DNA of 64,000 nt, taken from positions 310,001 to 374,000 of the forward strand of contig NZ_QAOX01000003.1 of assembly GCF_003050935.1 (NCBI RefSeq). The letters run 5' to 3'. This stretch comes from Luteibacter sp. OK325 (lineage in GTDB: Bacteria; Pseudomonadota; Gammaproteobacteria; Xanthomonadales; Rhodanobacteraceae). The position numbers and the translations under genes were made by a program. Positions 34,389-41,422 of the stretch are shown piece by piece (within the stretch, counting starts at the first letter, position 1; every line of letters begins with the position of its first letter). Below the pieces are notes generated by a model. It ran no database searches and was not told the DNA's origin. It saw only the letters and a program-made list of their open reading frames with translations.

Positions 34389-35723
34389 ATGCTCATTCAT
34401 TTTTCTAAGCGTCCCCTCGCCGGTCTGATGCTCGCTTGCCTCGGTCTCGGCGCTACCGCCGCTCACGCAGACGACACGATGAAGTCCGACTTCAGCGACA
34501 TGTCGACCAGCAAATATCTTTTCGGTGACTGGGGCGGCACGCGTTCGCGTCTCGCCGATGAAGGCGTCACCTTCGATCTGGGCTACGGCTCGGAACTCGC
34601 GCACAACTACTCCGGCGGTGATCGTGAGATCACTCGCTACACCGACCAGTGGAAGCTCGGCACCGCGTTCGATCTCCAGAAACTCTGGGGCTGGAACGGC
34701 GCCAAGTTCACTATCGTCGTCACCGACCGTAACGGCCGCAACATCGGTGCCGATGCGAACATCGGTAACAACCAGCTCATTCAGGAAGTCTACGGTCGTG
34801 GCCAGACCTGGCATCTGACGATCTTCGCCCTCGAGCAGAAGTTCCTGGACGATCGCCTGACCTTGAAGCTGGGTCGTCTGCCGGTAGGCGAAGACGTCAA
34901 CCAGTTCTCGTGCGACTTCCAGAACCTGACGTTCTGCGGTGCCCAGCCGGGTAACATCGTGGGCGACTACTGGGTCAACTGGCCGACCAGCCAGTGGGCC
35001 GCGGTGGTGAAGTATGCGACGACAGAAAACACCTGGGTGCAGATCGCTGGCTACCAGGTGAACCCGAAGTATGTCGACGACTCCTACGCATCGCACAACG
35101 GTCTGGTGCCCGGCTTCCCGAGCGGCACCACCGGCGCGCTGATTCCGCTGGAGTTCGGCTGGAAGCCGACCGTCAACGGCTTGCCGGGTTCGTACCGTGC
35201 AGGCGTCTGGTACAACACCTCGAAGGGTAACGATCTCTACCTCGACGTGAACCACCAGCCGATCGCGCTCACCGGCAACACGGCGCTACAGCACGACGGC
35301 CGCAAGGGTGCGTGGATCACGTTCTCGCAGCAGGTCACGGGTACGGCTGGTGGCGAAGGTGCGACGGTGTTCCTGAACATCACCTCCGCCGACCACGCTA
35401 CCTCGCCCACGAACAACCAGTTCGCGCTCGGCATGGAGTACAAGGGCATCTTCGGTCGCCCGAACGACTTCATCGGCGCCGCCTTCGGTGGTTCGTACGC
35501 CAGTGGTTACGCCGCGAAGAACCAGCGCCTGATCAACGAGCTCACCGGTTCGGACACCATCGTCAACCGCGGCTACGAGCGTGTCTCTGAAGTGTTCTAC
35601 AGCTGGTCGCCGATTCCCTCGATCGCGCTCCGCCCGAACCTCCAGTACATCCAGGATCCGGGTGGCAGCAGTCAGCGCAACAACGCGTTCGTGCTTGGCC
35701 TGAAGACCAGCGTCGCGTTCTAA
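34389..35723 (+). CDS. OprB-type carbohydrate porin
   Basis: A 444-residue outer-membrane protein with a signal peptide ending AAHADD. The OprB motif YLFGDWGGTRSRLADEGVTFDLGY (about 38-61) follows, and the rest is a beta-barrel ending in FVLGLKTSVAF with terminal Phe. OprB porins admit sugars and polyols by diffusion. Being the last gene of the iol cluster, it probably lets inositol cross the outer membrane, completing the uptake route with the ABC importer (inference). A strong terminator follows. Its AT-rich leader may hold its own promoter in addition to read-through from iolA. Confidence 0.9.
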   Translation: MLIHFSKRPLAGLMLACLGLGATAAHADDTMKSDFSDMSTSKYLFGDWGGTRSRLADEGVTFDLGYGSELAHNYSGGDREITRYTDQWKLGTAFDLQKLWGWNGAKFTIVVTDRNGRNIGADANIGNNQLIQEVYGRGQTWHLTIFALEQKFLDDRLTLKLGRLPVGEDVNQFSCDFQNLTFCGAQPGNIVGDYWVNWPTSQWAAVVKYATTENTWVQIAGYQVNPKYVDDSYASHNGLVPGFPSGTTGALIPLEFGWKPTVNGLPGSYRAGVWYNTSKGNDLYLDVNHQPIALTGNTALQHDGRKGAWITFSQQVTGTAGGEGATVFLNITSADHATSPTNNQFALGMEYKGIFGRPNDFIGAAFGGSYASGYAAKNQRLINELTGSDTIVNRGYERVSEVFYSWSPIPSIALRPNLQYIQDPGGSSQRNNAFVLGLKTSVAF

Positions 35724-35752
35724 GAAGAGAAGCTTCGGCTTGTTTTCGATGG

Positions 35753-35780
35753 AAGGCCCGGGGAAACCCGGGCCTTTTTT
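35753..35780 (+). terminator. Rho-independent terminator after the porin gene
   Basis: GGCCCGGG, a GAAA tetraloop and CCCGGGCC, followed by six T. This marks the end of the inositol transcription unit. Confidence 0.92.
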
Positions 35781-35816
35781 ATCGGTTGCCCGGATGAATC
35801 CGGGCCATGCTTTTAT

Positions 35817-35961
35817 TCGCCGATGAATCGGCTCCCACAGAAGGCAGCCACGCTTTCTGTGGGAGCCGATTCATCGGCGATAGGGCGATGCCCCCTGTGG
35901 GAGCCGCTTCAGCGGCGATTCCTTACGCCAGGCCCCCTGTGGGAGCCGCTTCAGCGGCGAT
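35817..35961. repeat. REP cluster, four units
   Basis: An inverted and a direct GATTCATC unit, then two direct GCTTCAGC units joined by related CCCCCTGTGGG linkers, between the porin terminator and the CPXCG gene. The 250-base gap holds nothing else that I can support. Confidence 0.9.
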
Positions 35962-35972
35962 AGCCCTTCACA

Positions 35973-36170
35973 TCACCCGTCATTTTCAGCAGACGCAGTC
36001 AGATCGAAACTGTCATCCCCCTCATCCACCGCCAGCCGCATCACGATCGGCCGGCAGCAAACCTGGCAATCCTCGATATACGTCTGGCTGCCGCCGGATG
36101 TATCGACGGCTACCTCGATGGTTTCGCCACAGTAGGGGCAGGCAATGTCGGTGAATTCGTAGCCGGGCAT
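35973..36170 (-). CDS. CPXCG-motif cysteine-rich small protein
   Basis: A 65-residue protein with ACPYCGETIEV near the N-terminus and DCQVCCRPI in the middle. The two Cys pairs suggest a small zinc ribbon, matching the Cys_rich_CPXG family (PF14255), whose function is unknown. The start is ATG 36170 (MPGYEFTDI); longer forms would only add translated REP sequence. It is flanked by REP clusters on both sides. Confidence 0.88.
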   Translation of the reverse strand: MPGYEFTDIACPYCGETIEVAVDTSGGSQTYIEDCQVCCRPIVMRLAVDEGDDSFDLTASAENDG

Positions 36171-36195
36171 GATGGTTCTCGTTGTGTCGTAAGAG

Positions 36196-36360
36196 CATCG
36201 CCGATGAATCGGCTCCCACATACTGCCGCTTCGCACGAGACCCTGGCACGACACCCTGACTCTTTTGTGGGAGCCGATTCATCGGCGCGGCTCTTTGTGG
36301 GAGCCGATTCATGGGCGCGGCTCTTTGTGGGAGCCGATTCATCGGCGATGGGTGCTCGCG
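36196..36360. repeat. REP cluster, four units
   Basis: One inverted GATGAATC unit and three direct GATTCATC units repeated with the same CGCGGCTCTTTGTGG linker. The middle unit has a G in its second arm (ATGGGC). The last copy carries the GGGTGCTCGCG tail just before the HAD gene leader. Confidence 0.9.
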
Positions 36361-36397
36361 CTATCCTAACTCACCGCGAAAACCGGATATTGCACCC

Positions 36398-37105
36398 ATG
36401 ATCGATTTGGTCGGCTTCGACGGCGATGACACCCTCTGGCACAGCCAGGAGTTCTACGACCGCGCGCAGGACGAGTTCGAGGCCATCCTCGGTCGCTACG
36501 TCGACCTCGCCCGCGACGGCCTGCGCGAGGCGTTGCTCGACACCGAACGCGGCAATATCAAGCTGTTCGGCTACGGCGCCAAGGGCATGACCCTGTCGAT
36601 GATCGAATCGGCTATCGAGCTGACCGAGGGTCGGGTCGAAGCACAGGACATCCACCGCATCGTTCGCCTGGGCAAGGATGTGCTCGCCCACCCGGTGGAA
36701 TTGTTGCCCGGCATCCGTGAAGCGGTCGAGGCGGTCGCTCGCGCGCACCGCGTGGTGCTGATCACCAAGGGCGACCTCTTCCACCAGGAATACAAAGTCG
36801 CGCGCTGTGGCCTCGCCGACGTTTTCCACCGCATCGAAATCGTCTCGGAGAAGAATCCGGCGGCCTATGTCCGGCTGTTCCGCGAGTTCGACGTCACCCC
36901 GGACCGCTTCGCCATGGTCGGCAACTCGCTGCGCTCGGACATCGCACCGGTGGTGGAACTGGGCGGATGGGGCGTGTACATGCCGTATCACAGCACCTGG
37001 TCGTATGAGACGGACACCGATTTCGCCGTGAACGAGCAGGTGGTCGAGGTCAAAGGCGCAGAGGGGATCCCAGCTGCCATCACCCGCATGAATAGCTCCT
37101 TGTAG
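36398..37105 (+). CDS. HAD-superfamily hydrolase
   Basis: A 235-residue haloacid-dehalogenase protein. Motif I is GFDGDDTLWHS (Asp nucleophile), motif II is LITKGD (about 129-134), motif III is the lysine in SEKNPAAY (about 153-160) and motif IV is MVGNSLRSDI (about 176-185). It is a phosphatase-type enzyme; the substrate is unknown. The TAG stop lies inside a REP head (TGTAGGAGCC), so the final residues may have been set by the element. The start ATG 36398 has only a weak ribosome site. Confidence 0.85.
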   Translation: MIDLVGFDGDDTLWHSQEFYDRAQDEFEAILGRYVDLARDGLREALLDTERGNIKLFGYGAKGMTLSMIESAIELTEGRVEAQDIHRIVRLGKDVLAHPVELLPGIREAVEAVARAHRVVLITKGDLFHQEYKVARCGLADVFHRIEIVSEKNPAAYVRLFREFDVTPDRFAMVGNSLRSDIAPVVELGGWGVYMPYHSTWSYETDTDFAVNEQVVEVKGAEGIPAAITRMNSSL

Positions 37106-37230
37106 GAGCCGATTCATCGGCGATTGGCTGCTCGCGATAACCTGGCCCGCTGCCGCGGGATCGCCGCTGAAGCGGCTCCCACATCGCCGCTGAAGCGGCT
37201 CCCACATCGCCGATAAATCGGCTCCCACAG
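37101..37230. repeat. REP/BIME cluster, four units, overlapping a stop codon
   Basis: A direct GATTCATC unit whose head supplies the HAD-gene stop, the CCCGCTGCCGCGGG spacer, then two identical inverted GCTGAAGC units and one inverted GATAAATC unit. Confidence 0.9.
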
Positions 37231-37319
37231 GTAAGGTCGCCCCTGGCCTCCTTAGTCCACGCGATTTTCGCGTGCCCCCCGCGAAGCTGGCCTGGCTGGC
37301 GAATAACGGAGACCGACTC

Positions 37320-38267
37320 GTGCATTCAAGGCTCAAACTGGGCGTAACCGTCGTCCGCACCACCGCCAAAGGCTTCAGCGACGACGAGCTGATGACCCGT
37401 GCCGCCGCCCTGGCCTTCTACTCGGCGCTGTCCTTCGCGCCCCTGCTGGTGCTCCTGCTCTGGGTAGTCGCCTCGCTTCGCCCGGAATGGCAGGCGCAGC
37501 TGATCGACAGTCTCAATGGCCTGGTCGGGGCACGAGCCTCCGAAGCGGTACGCCTGGTCATCGAGAACGCCAAGCAGAAGCCGAGCGTGGGCAGCATGGC
37601 CGGCGTGATCGGCCTGGGCGTGACCCTCGTGGGTGCCTCGGCCGTCTTCGCCCAGCTCCAGGGCGCCCTGAATCGCGTCTGGAGCCTGCAGCCCCGGCCG
37701 GGGAAGGCCTCGCACGCCATTCTCGGCTGGCTGCGCGCCCGCATCCATGCGCTAGGTCTCCTGCTCTCACTGGCCTTCCTTCTGGTTATCTCGTTTTCGG
37801 CCAGCGCGATGATCGCCGTGTTCGTCCGCGGCGGCACGACGGGCTGGCACGTGCTGGAGACGGTGATCTCGTTCGGCGTGTTCGTCCTCATCTTCGGCGC
37901 CATCTACAAGGTGCTGCCGGACGCGGTGATCGAATGGCGCGACGCCATCATCGGCGCCAGCCTCACGGCCCTGCTTTTCGTCGTCGGCAAGTTCGCCATC
38001 GGCATCTATCTGGAACGTAGCAATGTCGGTGGCCCCTATGGCCCTGCCGGCGGCGTGGTGGTGCTGCTGGTCTGGGTTTATTACTCGGCGCTGATCCTGC
38101 TGCTCGGCGCCGAACTGACCGAGGCCGTGGCGGAGGCCCGTGGCACGCCGATTAAACCGCGGCCATACGCGATGTCGACCAAGTCCCCGGACAGGCAAAA
38201 TGTTGACCCACCCGTCACGGCGGCGGCGGTATCCCTGAAGGCCACCGAGAAGGAGGACCTGCCATGA
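37320..38267 (+). CDS. YihY/BrkB-family membrane protein
   Basis: A 315-residue inner-membrane protein with about six helices. TRAAALAFYSALSFAPLLVLLLWV (about 26-48), LQGALNRVWSLQ (about 112-123) and GPYGPAGGVVVLLVWVYYSALILLLGAELTEAVAEARG (about 238-274) are the YihY/virulence-factor BrkB signatures. The family was once mistaken for RNase BN; its transport role is unclear. GTG 37320 is preferred since GGAG stands eight bases before it; GTG 37272 is an alternative. The stop overlaps the glycine-zipper gene start (ATGA). Confidence 0.85.
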   Translation: MHSRLKLGVTVVRTTAKGFSDDELMTRAAALAFYSALSFAPLLVLLLWVVASLRPEWQAQLIDSLNGLVGARASEAVRLVIENAKQKPSVGSMAGVIGLGVTLVGASAVFAQLQGALNRVWSLQPRPGKASHAILGWLRARIHALGLLLSLAFLLVISFSASAMIAVFVRGGTTGWHVLETVISFGVFVLIFGAIYKVLPDAVIEWRDAIIGASLTALLFVVGKFAIGIYLERSNVGGPYGPAGGVVVLLVWVYYSALILLLGAELTEAVAEARGTPIKPRPYAMSTKSPDRQNVDPPVTAAAVSLKATEKEDLP

Positions 38268-38608
38268 AGACCCATCTGCTCGCCGCTGCGTTCGTGCTCG
38301 CGACCGGGGCCGCCGTGTCCGCTCCGACCGCCCAGGCGCAGGAGCACCGCAGCCAGCACCAGGTGTGCCGCGACGTCGAAACCAAGCAGATCAACTCCAG
38401 TGACGACCATCGCGTGGCCGGCACGGCTATCGGCGCGGTAGCCGGCGGCCTGCTTGGCAACCAGGTCGGTCACGGCAAGGGCAAGACGGTGGCCACCGTG
38501 GGCGGCGCTGTCGCCGGCGGCGTCGTGGGCAACCAGGTCCAGAAGGCCCACCAGAACAACAATGCCACCTATGAGACCCACCGCGAGTGCCACTGGGTGG
38601 ACGACTGA
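38264..38608 (+). CDS. Glycine-zipper 2TM lipoprotein-like envelope protein
   Basis: A 114-residue exported protein with a signal peptide ending AQAQE. The middle has two glycine-zipper helices (AGTAIGAVAGGLLGNQVGHGKGKTVATVGGAVAGGVVGNQVQ, about 52-92), typical of the 17-kDa surface-antigen/2TM glycine-zipper family, which sits in the outer membrane or envelope. No lipobox cysteine is present. It overlaps the YihY gene by four bases and was probably cotranslated with it. Confidence 0.85.
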   Translation: MKTHLLAAAFVLATGAAVSAPTAQAQEHRSQHQVCRDVETKQINSSDDHRVAGTAIGAVAGGLLGNQVGHGKGKTVATVGGAVAGGVVGNQVQKAHQNNNATYETHRECHWVDD

Positions 38609-38648
38609 GGGGTTTTGTAAGCCTTCGGCCGGAATCCCGGTCTCTGAT

Positions 38649-38680
38649 GGAAGGGCGCAACCTTGCGCCCTTCCCTGTTT
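38649..38680 (+). terminator. Perfect 12-bp hairpin between the 2TM and msrB genes
   Basis: GGAAGGGCGCAA, the loop CC, then TTGCGCCCTTCC, followed by a short CTGTTT. It may end the YihY/2TM transcript. The msrB start follows at 38692, so it could also act as an attenuator. Confidence 0.6.
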
Positions 38681-38691
38681 ACGGAGGCTCC

Positions 38692-39285
38692 ATGCGCAGC
38701 ACCGATCCCGACCGCCGCCGCTTCCTGGGTGTTTTCGCCGCGACTGCGGTCGCGTCGATCTCCCTGCCCCTCATTCTCCGCGGCATGCGACCCGCGATGG
38801 CCGCCGACGCGCCGCCGCCCAAGGGCGGCAATGTCACGCTGGACGAGTTCGGCGCGAACAAGAAGCTGATCGACACCCGCTCCGTGCCTCGCGTCGTCAT
38901 GACCGAGGAGCAGTGGAAGGAGAAGCTCAGCACGCAGTCGTACTACGTTACCCGCGAGGCCGGCACCGAAGCGCCGTATAGCGGCGGCAAGGTTTACGAA
39001 AGCCATGCCAATGGGCTGTATCGCTGTATCTGTTGCGATACGGCACTGTACGACTCGGCGACAAAGTTCGAATCCGGCACGGGCTGGCCGAGCTTTTATC
39101 AGCCGATTTCGAAGCGGAACATCGCGCAAGCGACGGATCGCAGCCTGATCGAGGAGCGCACCGAGGTGAAGTGTGCGCGATGCGATGCGCATCTTGGCCA
39201 CGTGTTCGACGACGGTCCGGATCCGACCGGGTTGCGGTACTGCATGAATGCGGTGGCGATGACGTTTGTTTCCTACGCGGCGTAA
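38692..39285 (+). CDS. msrB: Tat-exported peptide-methionine (R)-S-oxide reductase
   Basis: A 197-residue protein with a twin-arginine signal (DRRRFLGVFAATAVASISLPL), so it is likely exported folded. The mature part is MsrB: CICCDTALYDSATKF and CARCDAHLGHVF give the two CxxC zinc pairs, TGWPSFYQPI is conserved, and RYCMNAVAMTF has the catalytic cysteine. It repairs oxidised methionine in envelope proteins. GGAGG precedes ATG 38692. A REP cluster follows. Confidence 0.92.
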   Translation: MRSTDPDRRRFLGVFAATAVASISLPLILRGMRPAMAADAPPPKGGNVTLDEFGANKKLIDTRSVPRVVMTEEQWKEKLSTQSYYVTREAGTEAPYSGGKVYESHANGLYRCICCDTALYDSATKFESGTGWPSFYQPISKRNIAQATDRSLIEERTEVKCARCDAHLGHVFDDGPDPTGLRYCMNAVAMTFVSYAA

Positions 39286-39297
39286 TCGCGAACGGCA

Positions 39298-39397
39298 ATC
39301 GCCGCTGAAGCGGCTCCCACACAGAGCTGAAGCGGCTTTATGTAGGAGCCGATTCATCGGCGATGCTTACTTTGTAGGAGCCGATTCATCGGCGATC
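39298..39397. repeat. REP cluster, three to four units
   Basis: An inverted GCTGAAGC unit, a broken half unit (GCTGAAGCGGC without head), and two direct GATTCATC units with GTAGGAGCC heads, followed by CCCGCGAAGCC, a partial spacer. Confidence 0.88.
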
Positions 39398-39420
39398 CCC
39401 GCGAAGCCGATCACTCCAGG

Positions 39421-39603
39421 TCAATCCAACCCCGACCAGTAGCTACGAAGCTGCCCTGAGGATGCATCGCGCCGCCACACGCAATGCAGCCCGCTGCGAC
39501 GGAGACCATCGCTACGAGACGGGACGTGCACGGAAAAGGATTTGGCTGCGACGCTACCGAAAGCCGCCCGCAGGGCAAAGAAGGAAACGAATATCTTGAA
39601 CAT
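39421..39603 (-). CDS. Possible small protein, 60 aa
   Basis: The ATG at 39603 has an excellent GGAGG at six bases. The product begins MFKIFVSFFALRAAFGSVAAKS, like a signal peptide, then becomes arginine-rich without features. Another reading frame through the same DNA (39411-39608) ends in AGCIACGGAMHPQG, more like a mature small protein, so a frameshift between the two is possible. It lies 35 bases after the amidase gene on the same strand. I do not recognise either version. Confidence 0.35.
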   Translation of the reverse strand: MFKIFVSFFALRAAFGSVAAKSFSVHVPSRSDGLRRSGLHCVWRRDASSGQLRSYWSGLD

Positions 39604-39638
39604 GGCACACCTCCAGCCCACGGCCGGAGCTGAGCGAG

Positions 39639-41141
39639 TTACCCGTGACGGATCTCGCCCACGCCTTGCGCGCGGACATTCACGTTGGGGGCGATCACAA
39701 ACGCGAGATTCGCGATCGCCTGACGACTCGGATAACTATCCATGGGTTCCACTTGAGTGAAAGACCGACCACACGGTCGGCGACGGGATCGTACGCCTTC
39801 GGTTAAGAACGGGTCAATATGAGAAATCTCTAAAGAAGGGCCACGCTTCACAGCGATGCCCTTTTTTTGTCCATCACGACTGGTGTAGGGATGGGCGCGC
39901 CCCCTGACGTGTAGTGCTCCTTGGCCACAAGCAACCTTGTACACGGCAGGCTTCGCAACCACGCCATCAGAGTCCCTCGCCTCAACCAAGAGTTCTACAG
40001 GCCGTTTGCCAAGGTCGTTGCGTGTGCACAGATACTGGACTCTGTGCTTTGCGATATCTGCCTGACTGAAAAGGGTTGCTGACTTTGAGTGGCAATAGCG
40101 GCCGGAGCAGTTCAGAGCCCGTGATACGTGGATCGGAAAGGCGGGGTTGCCCTTCAGCTCGACGGGAAGATGCACGTCGTAGCCCACGCGACCGAAGGCT
40201 GGCAGCACAGGCTTCACGGAGAAATCTTCGCAAGGCTTGCCTTCGCGGAACAAGCCGTATCCCTTGGCGACGCCTCGCATCGCAAGGCCTTGGAACTCTC
40301 GGTTGCGCAGGAGCAACGCGTCCTGCGGATTGGTGTGGAAACCGACCTCCACGATGACGGACGGCATCTTGGCGTGCTTGTTCTCGCCTTTGTCGTCGCG
40401 AGGCGTTGGTTGCGAAGCAACGGGAAACTTCGAAATCCCTCCTTCGTATGGATGAGCTCGCGCATGACTTGCAAAGGCATGCCAAATCTCTGGATGGTCC
40501 GGCAGTTTTTCCTCAAGCAAGCACCTGACCCCGAGCCGCCAGCGTGGCTGACCACTGGGCGCATGGATCAACACATTCTGGTCCGGGCGAAAATCGTGAA
40601 CCGTCACGCCGGTGCGGTGATAGTAGAGGCCGTGACCGGGCGAGATGGCCACCACAGGCGCAACGTTCGCCTGTGTCGGTTCGAACATGCGCTCTTCGTC
40701 TGGTGGTTCATCCCGCTCCGGGTCGGGGAACCAATGGGTCGAGGGCTTTCCGCCAAACAGAAATCTCACCCCAAGCCCCTCGATTTTCTCGTGACGTTCC
40801 AAGATTGATCCGACGATCTCATCGAGAAGGTCTTCGGTTGCGGCTTGCTCGGCTCGCGGGCCGATCCGCTCATCCATGTCCACCACGACATAATTCTTAT
40901 CGACATCGAGGCTGACGGAAATCATCACGGGAAGCGGGTCGTCATCGTAGAAGAGACCTTTGCGACCGACCTCGTTCGCCGAAACGTTCATTTCATTGAT
41001 CAGAGCAGCCCGCTCGTCTGGGGACATCTCGGCCAAAGTGGCCGCACCCACGTCTACCGAGATACATGCTGTAACCAAGACGAAGAGCACCGAGGCAAGC
41101 TTGCGCCGTCTCAGTTCTGCATTTGCTTGCAACGAGTTCAT
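39639..41141 (-). CDS. N-acetylmuramoyl-L-alanine amidase-like protein, perhaps internally deleted
   Basis: About 500 residues with an N-terminal signal sequence (RRRKLASVLFVLVTACISVDVGAA). Amidase_3 features are VVAISPGHGLYY, the GHG metal loop, and PSVIVEVGFHTNPQDALLL, the conserved glutamate motif, followed by FREGKPCEDF. The segment that normally lies between them, with the second metal ligand (SIHxN or similar), is not visible and the spacing looks short, so the enzyme may be inactive. Full-length relatives cut the amide link between peptide and glycan in the wall. The long C-terminal tail past about 420 is not recognised. ATG 41141 has GAGG at eight bases; 41204 is a longer option. The base composition is somewhat lower in GC than the surroundings. 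Confidence 0.65.
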   Translation of the reverse strand: MNSLQANAELRRRKLASVLFVLVTACISVDVGAATLAEMSPDERAALINEMNVSANEVGRKGLFYDDDPLPVMISVSLDVDKNYVVVDMDERIGPRAEQAATEDLLDEIVGSILERHEKIEGLGVRFLFGGKPSTHWFPDPERDEPPDEERMFEPTQANVAPVVAISPGHGLYYHRTGVTVHDFRPDQNVLIHAPSGQPRWRLGVRCLLEEKLPDHPEIWHAFASHARAHPYEGGISKFPVASQPTPRDDKGENKHAKMPSVIVEVGFHTNPQDALLLRNREFQGLAMRGVAKGYGLFREGKPCEDFSVKPVLPAFGRVGYDVHLPVELKGNPAFPIHVSRALNCSGRYCHSKSATLFSQADIAKHRVQYLCTRNDLGKRPVELLVEARDSDGVVAKPAVYKVACGQGALHVRGRAHPYTSRDGQKKGIAVKRGPSLEISHIDPFLTEGVRSRRRPCGRSFTQVEPMDSYPSRQAIANLAFVIAPNVNVRAQGVGEIRHG

Positions 41142-41322
41142 TGAAGTGCCTCGTAAAGCGGCGAATTGCGGCCCACTCATCGTCGCGAGGTGCTTCTTTG
41201 ACAATCAGTCGCCGCCGCCCGCGTCGTGGACCCGGGGGCGTGCCGATGCGGCGCACGGCTCTCTGCCGACAGGCTGTCAGAGCGGGCACGGCGGGCGCAT
41301 GGCAGAAGTGTCGCGGACGGGT

Positions 41323-41346
41323 ATCGCCGCTGAAGCGGCTCCCACA
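41323..41346. repeat. Single inverted REP unit
   Basis: One GCTGAAGC-core unit in the 280-base gap between the amidase and DPP IV genes. The rest of that gap (41142-41322) shows no gene that I can support. Confidence 0.85.
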
Positions 41347-41364
41347 TTTTCTTGGCAAGTGCCA

Positions 41365-41402
41365 ATGACGAAGGCCCCGCTTCGCAGCGGGGCCTTCGTC
41401 AT
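41365..41402. terminator. Perfect 17-bp hairpin downstream of DPP IV
   Basis: ATGACGAAGGCCCCGCT, loop TCGC, then its exact complement. It lies 21 bases beyond the stop of the minus-strand DPP IV gene. No T run follows in either direction, so it may act as an RNA-stabilising 3' structure or factor-assisted terminator. Confidence 0.5.
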
Positions 41403-41422
41403 TCACCAACCTGCGCTGCCGA

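Noticed and set aside
36196-36360. CRISPR-like spacing of repeats
   Set aside because: The repeats are inverted as well as direct, the linkers are themselves repeated and very short, and no cas gene is near; they are REP units.
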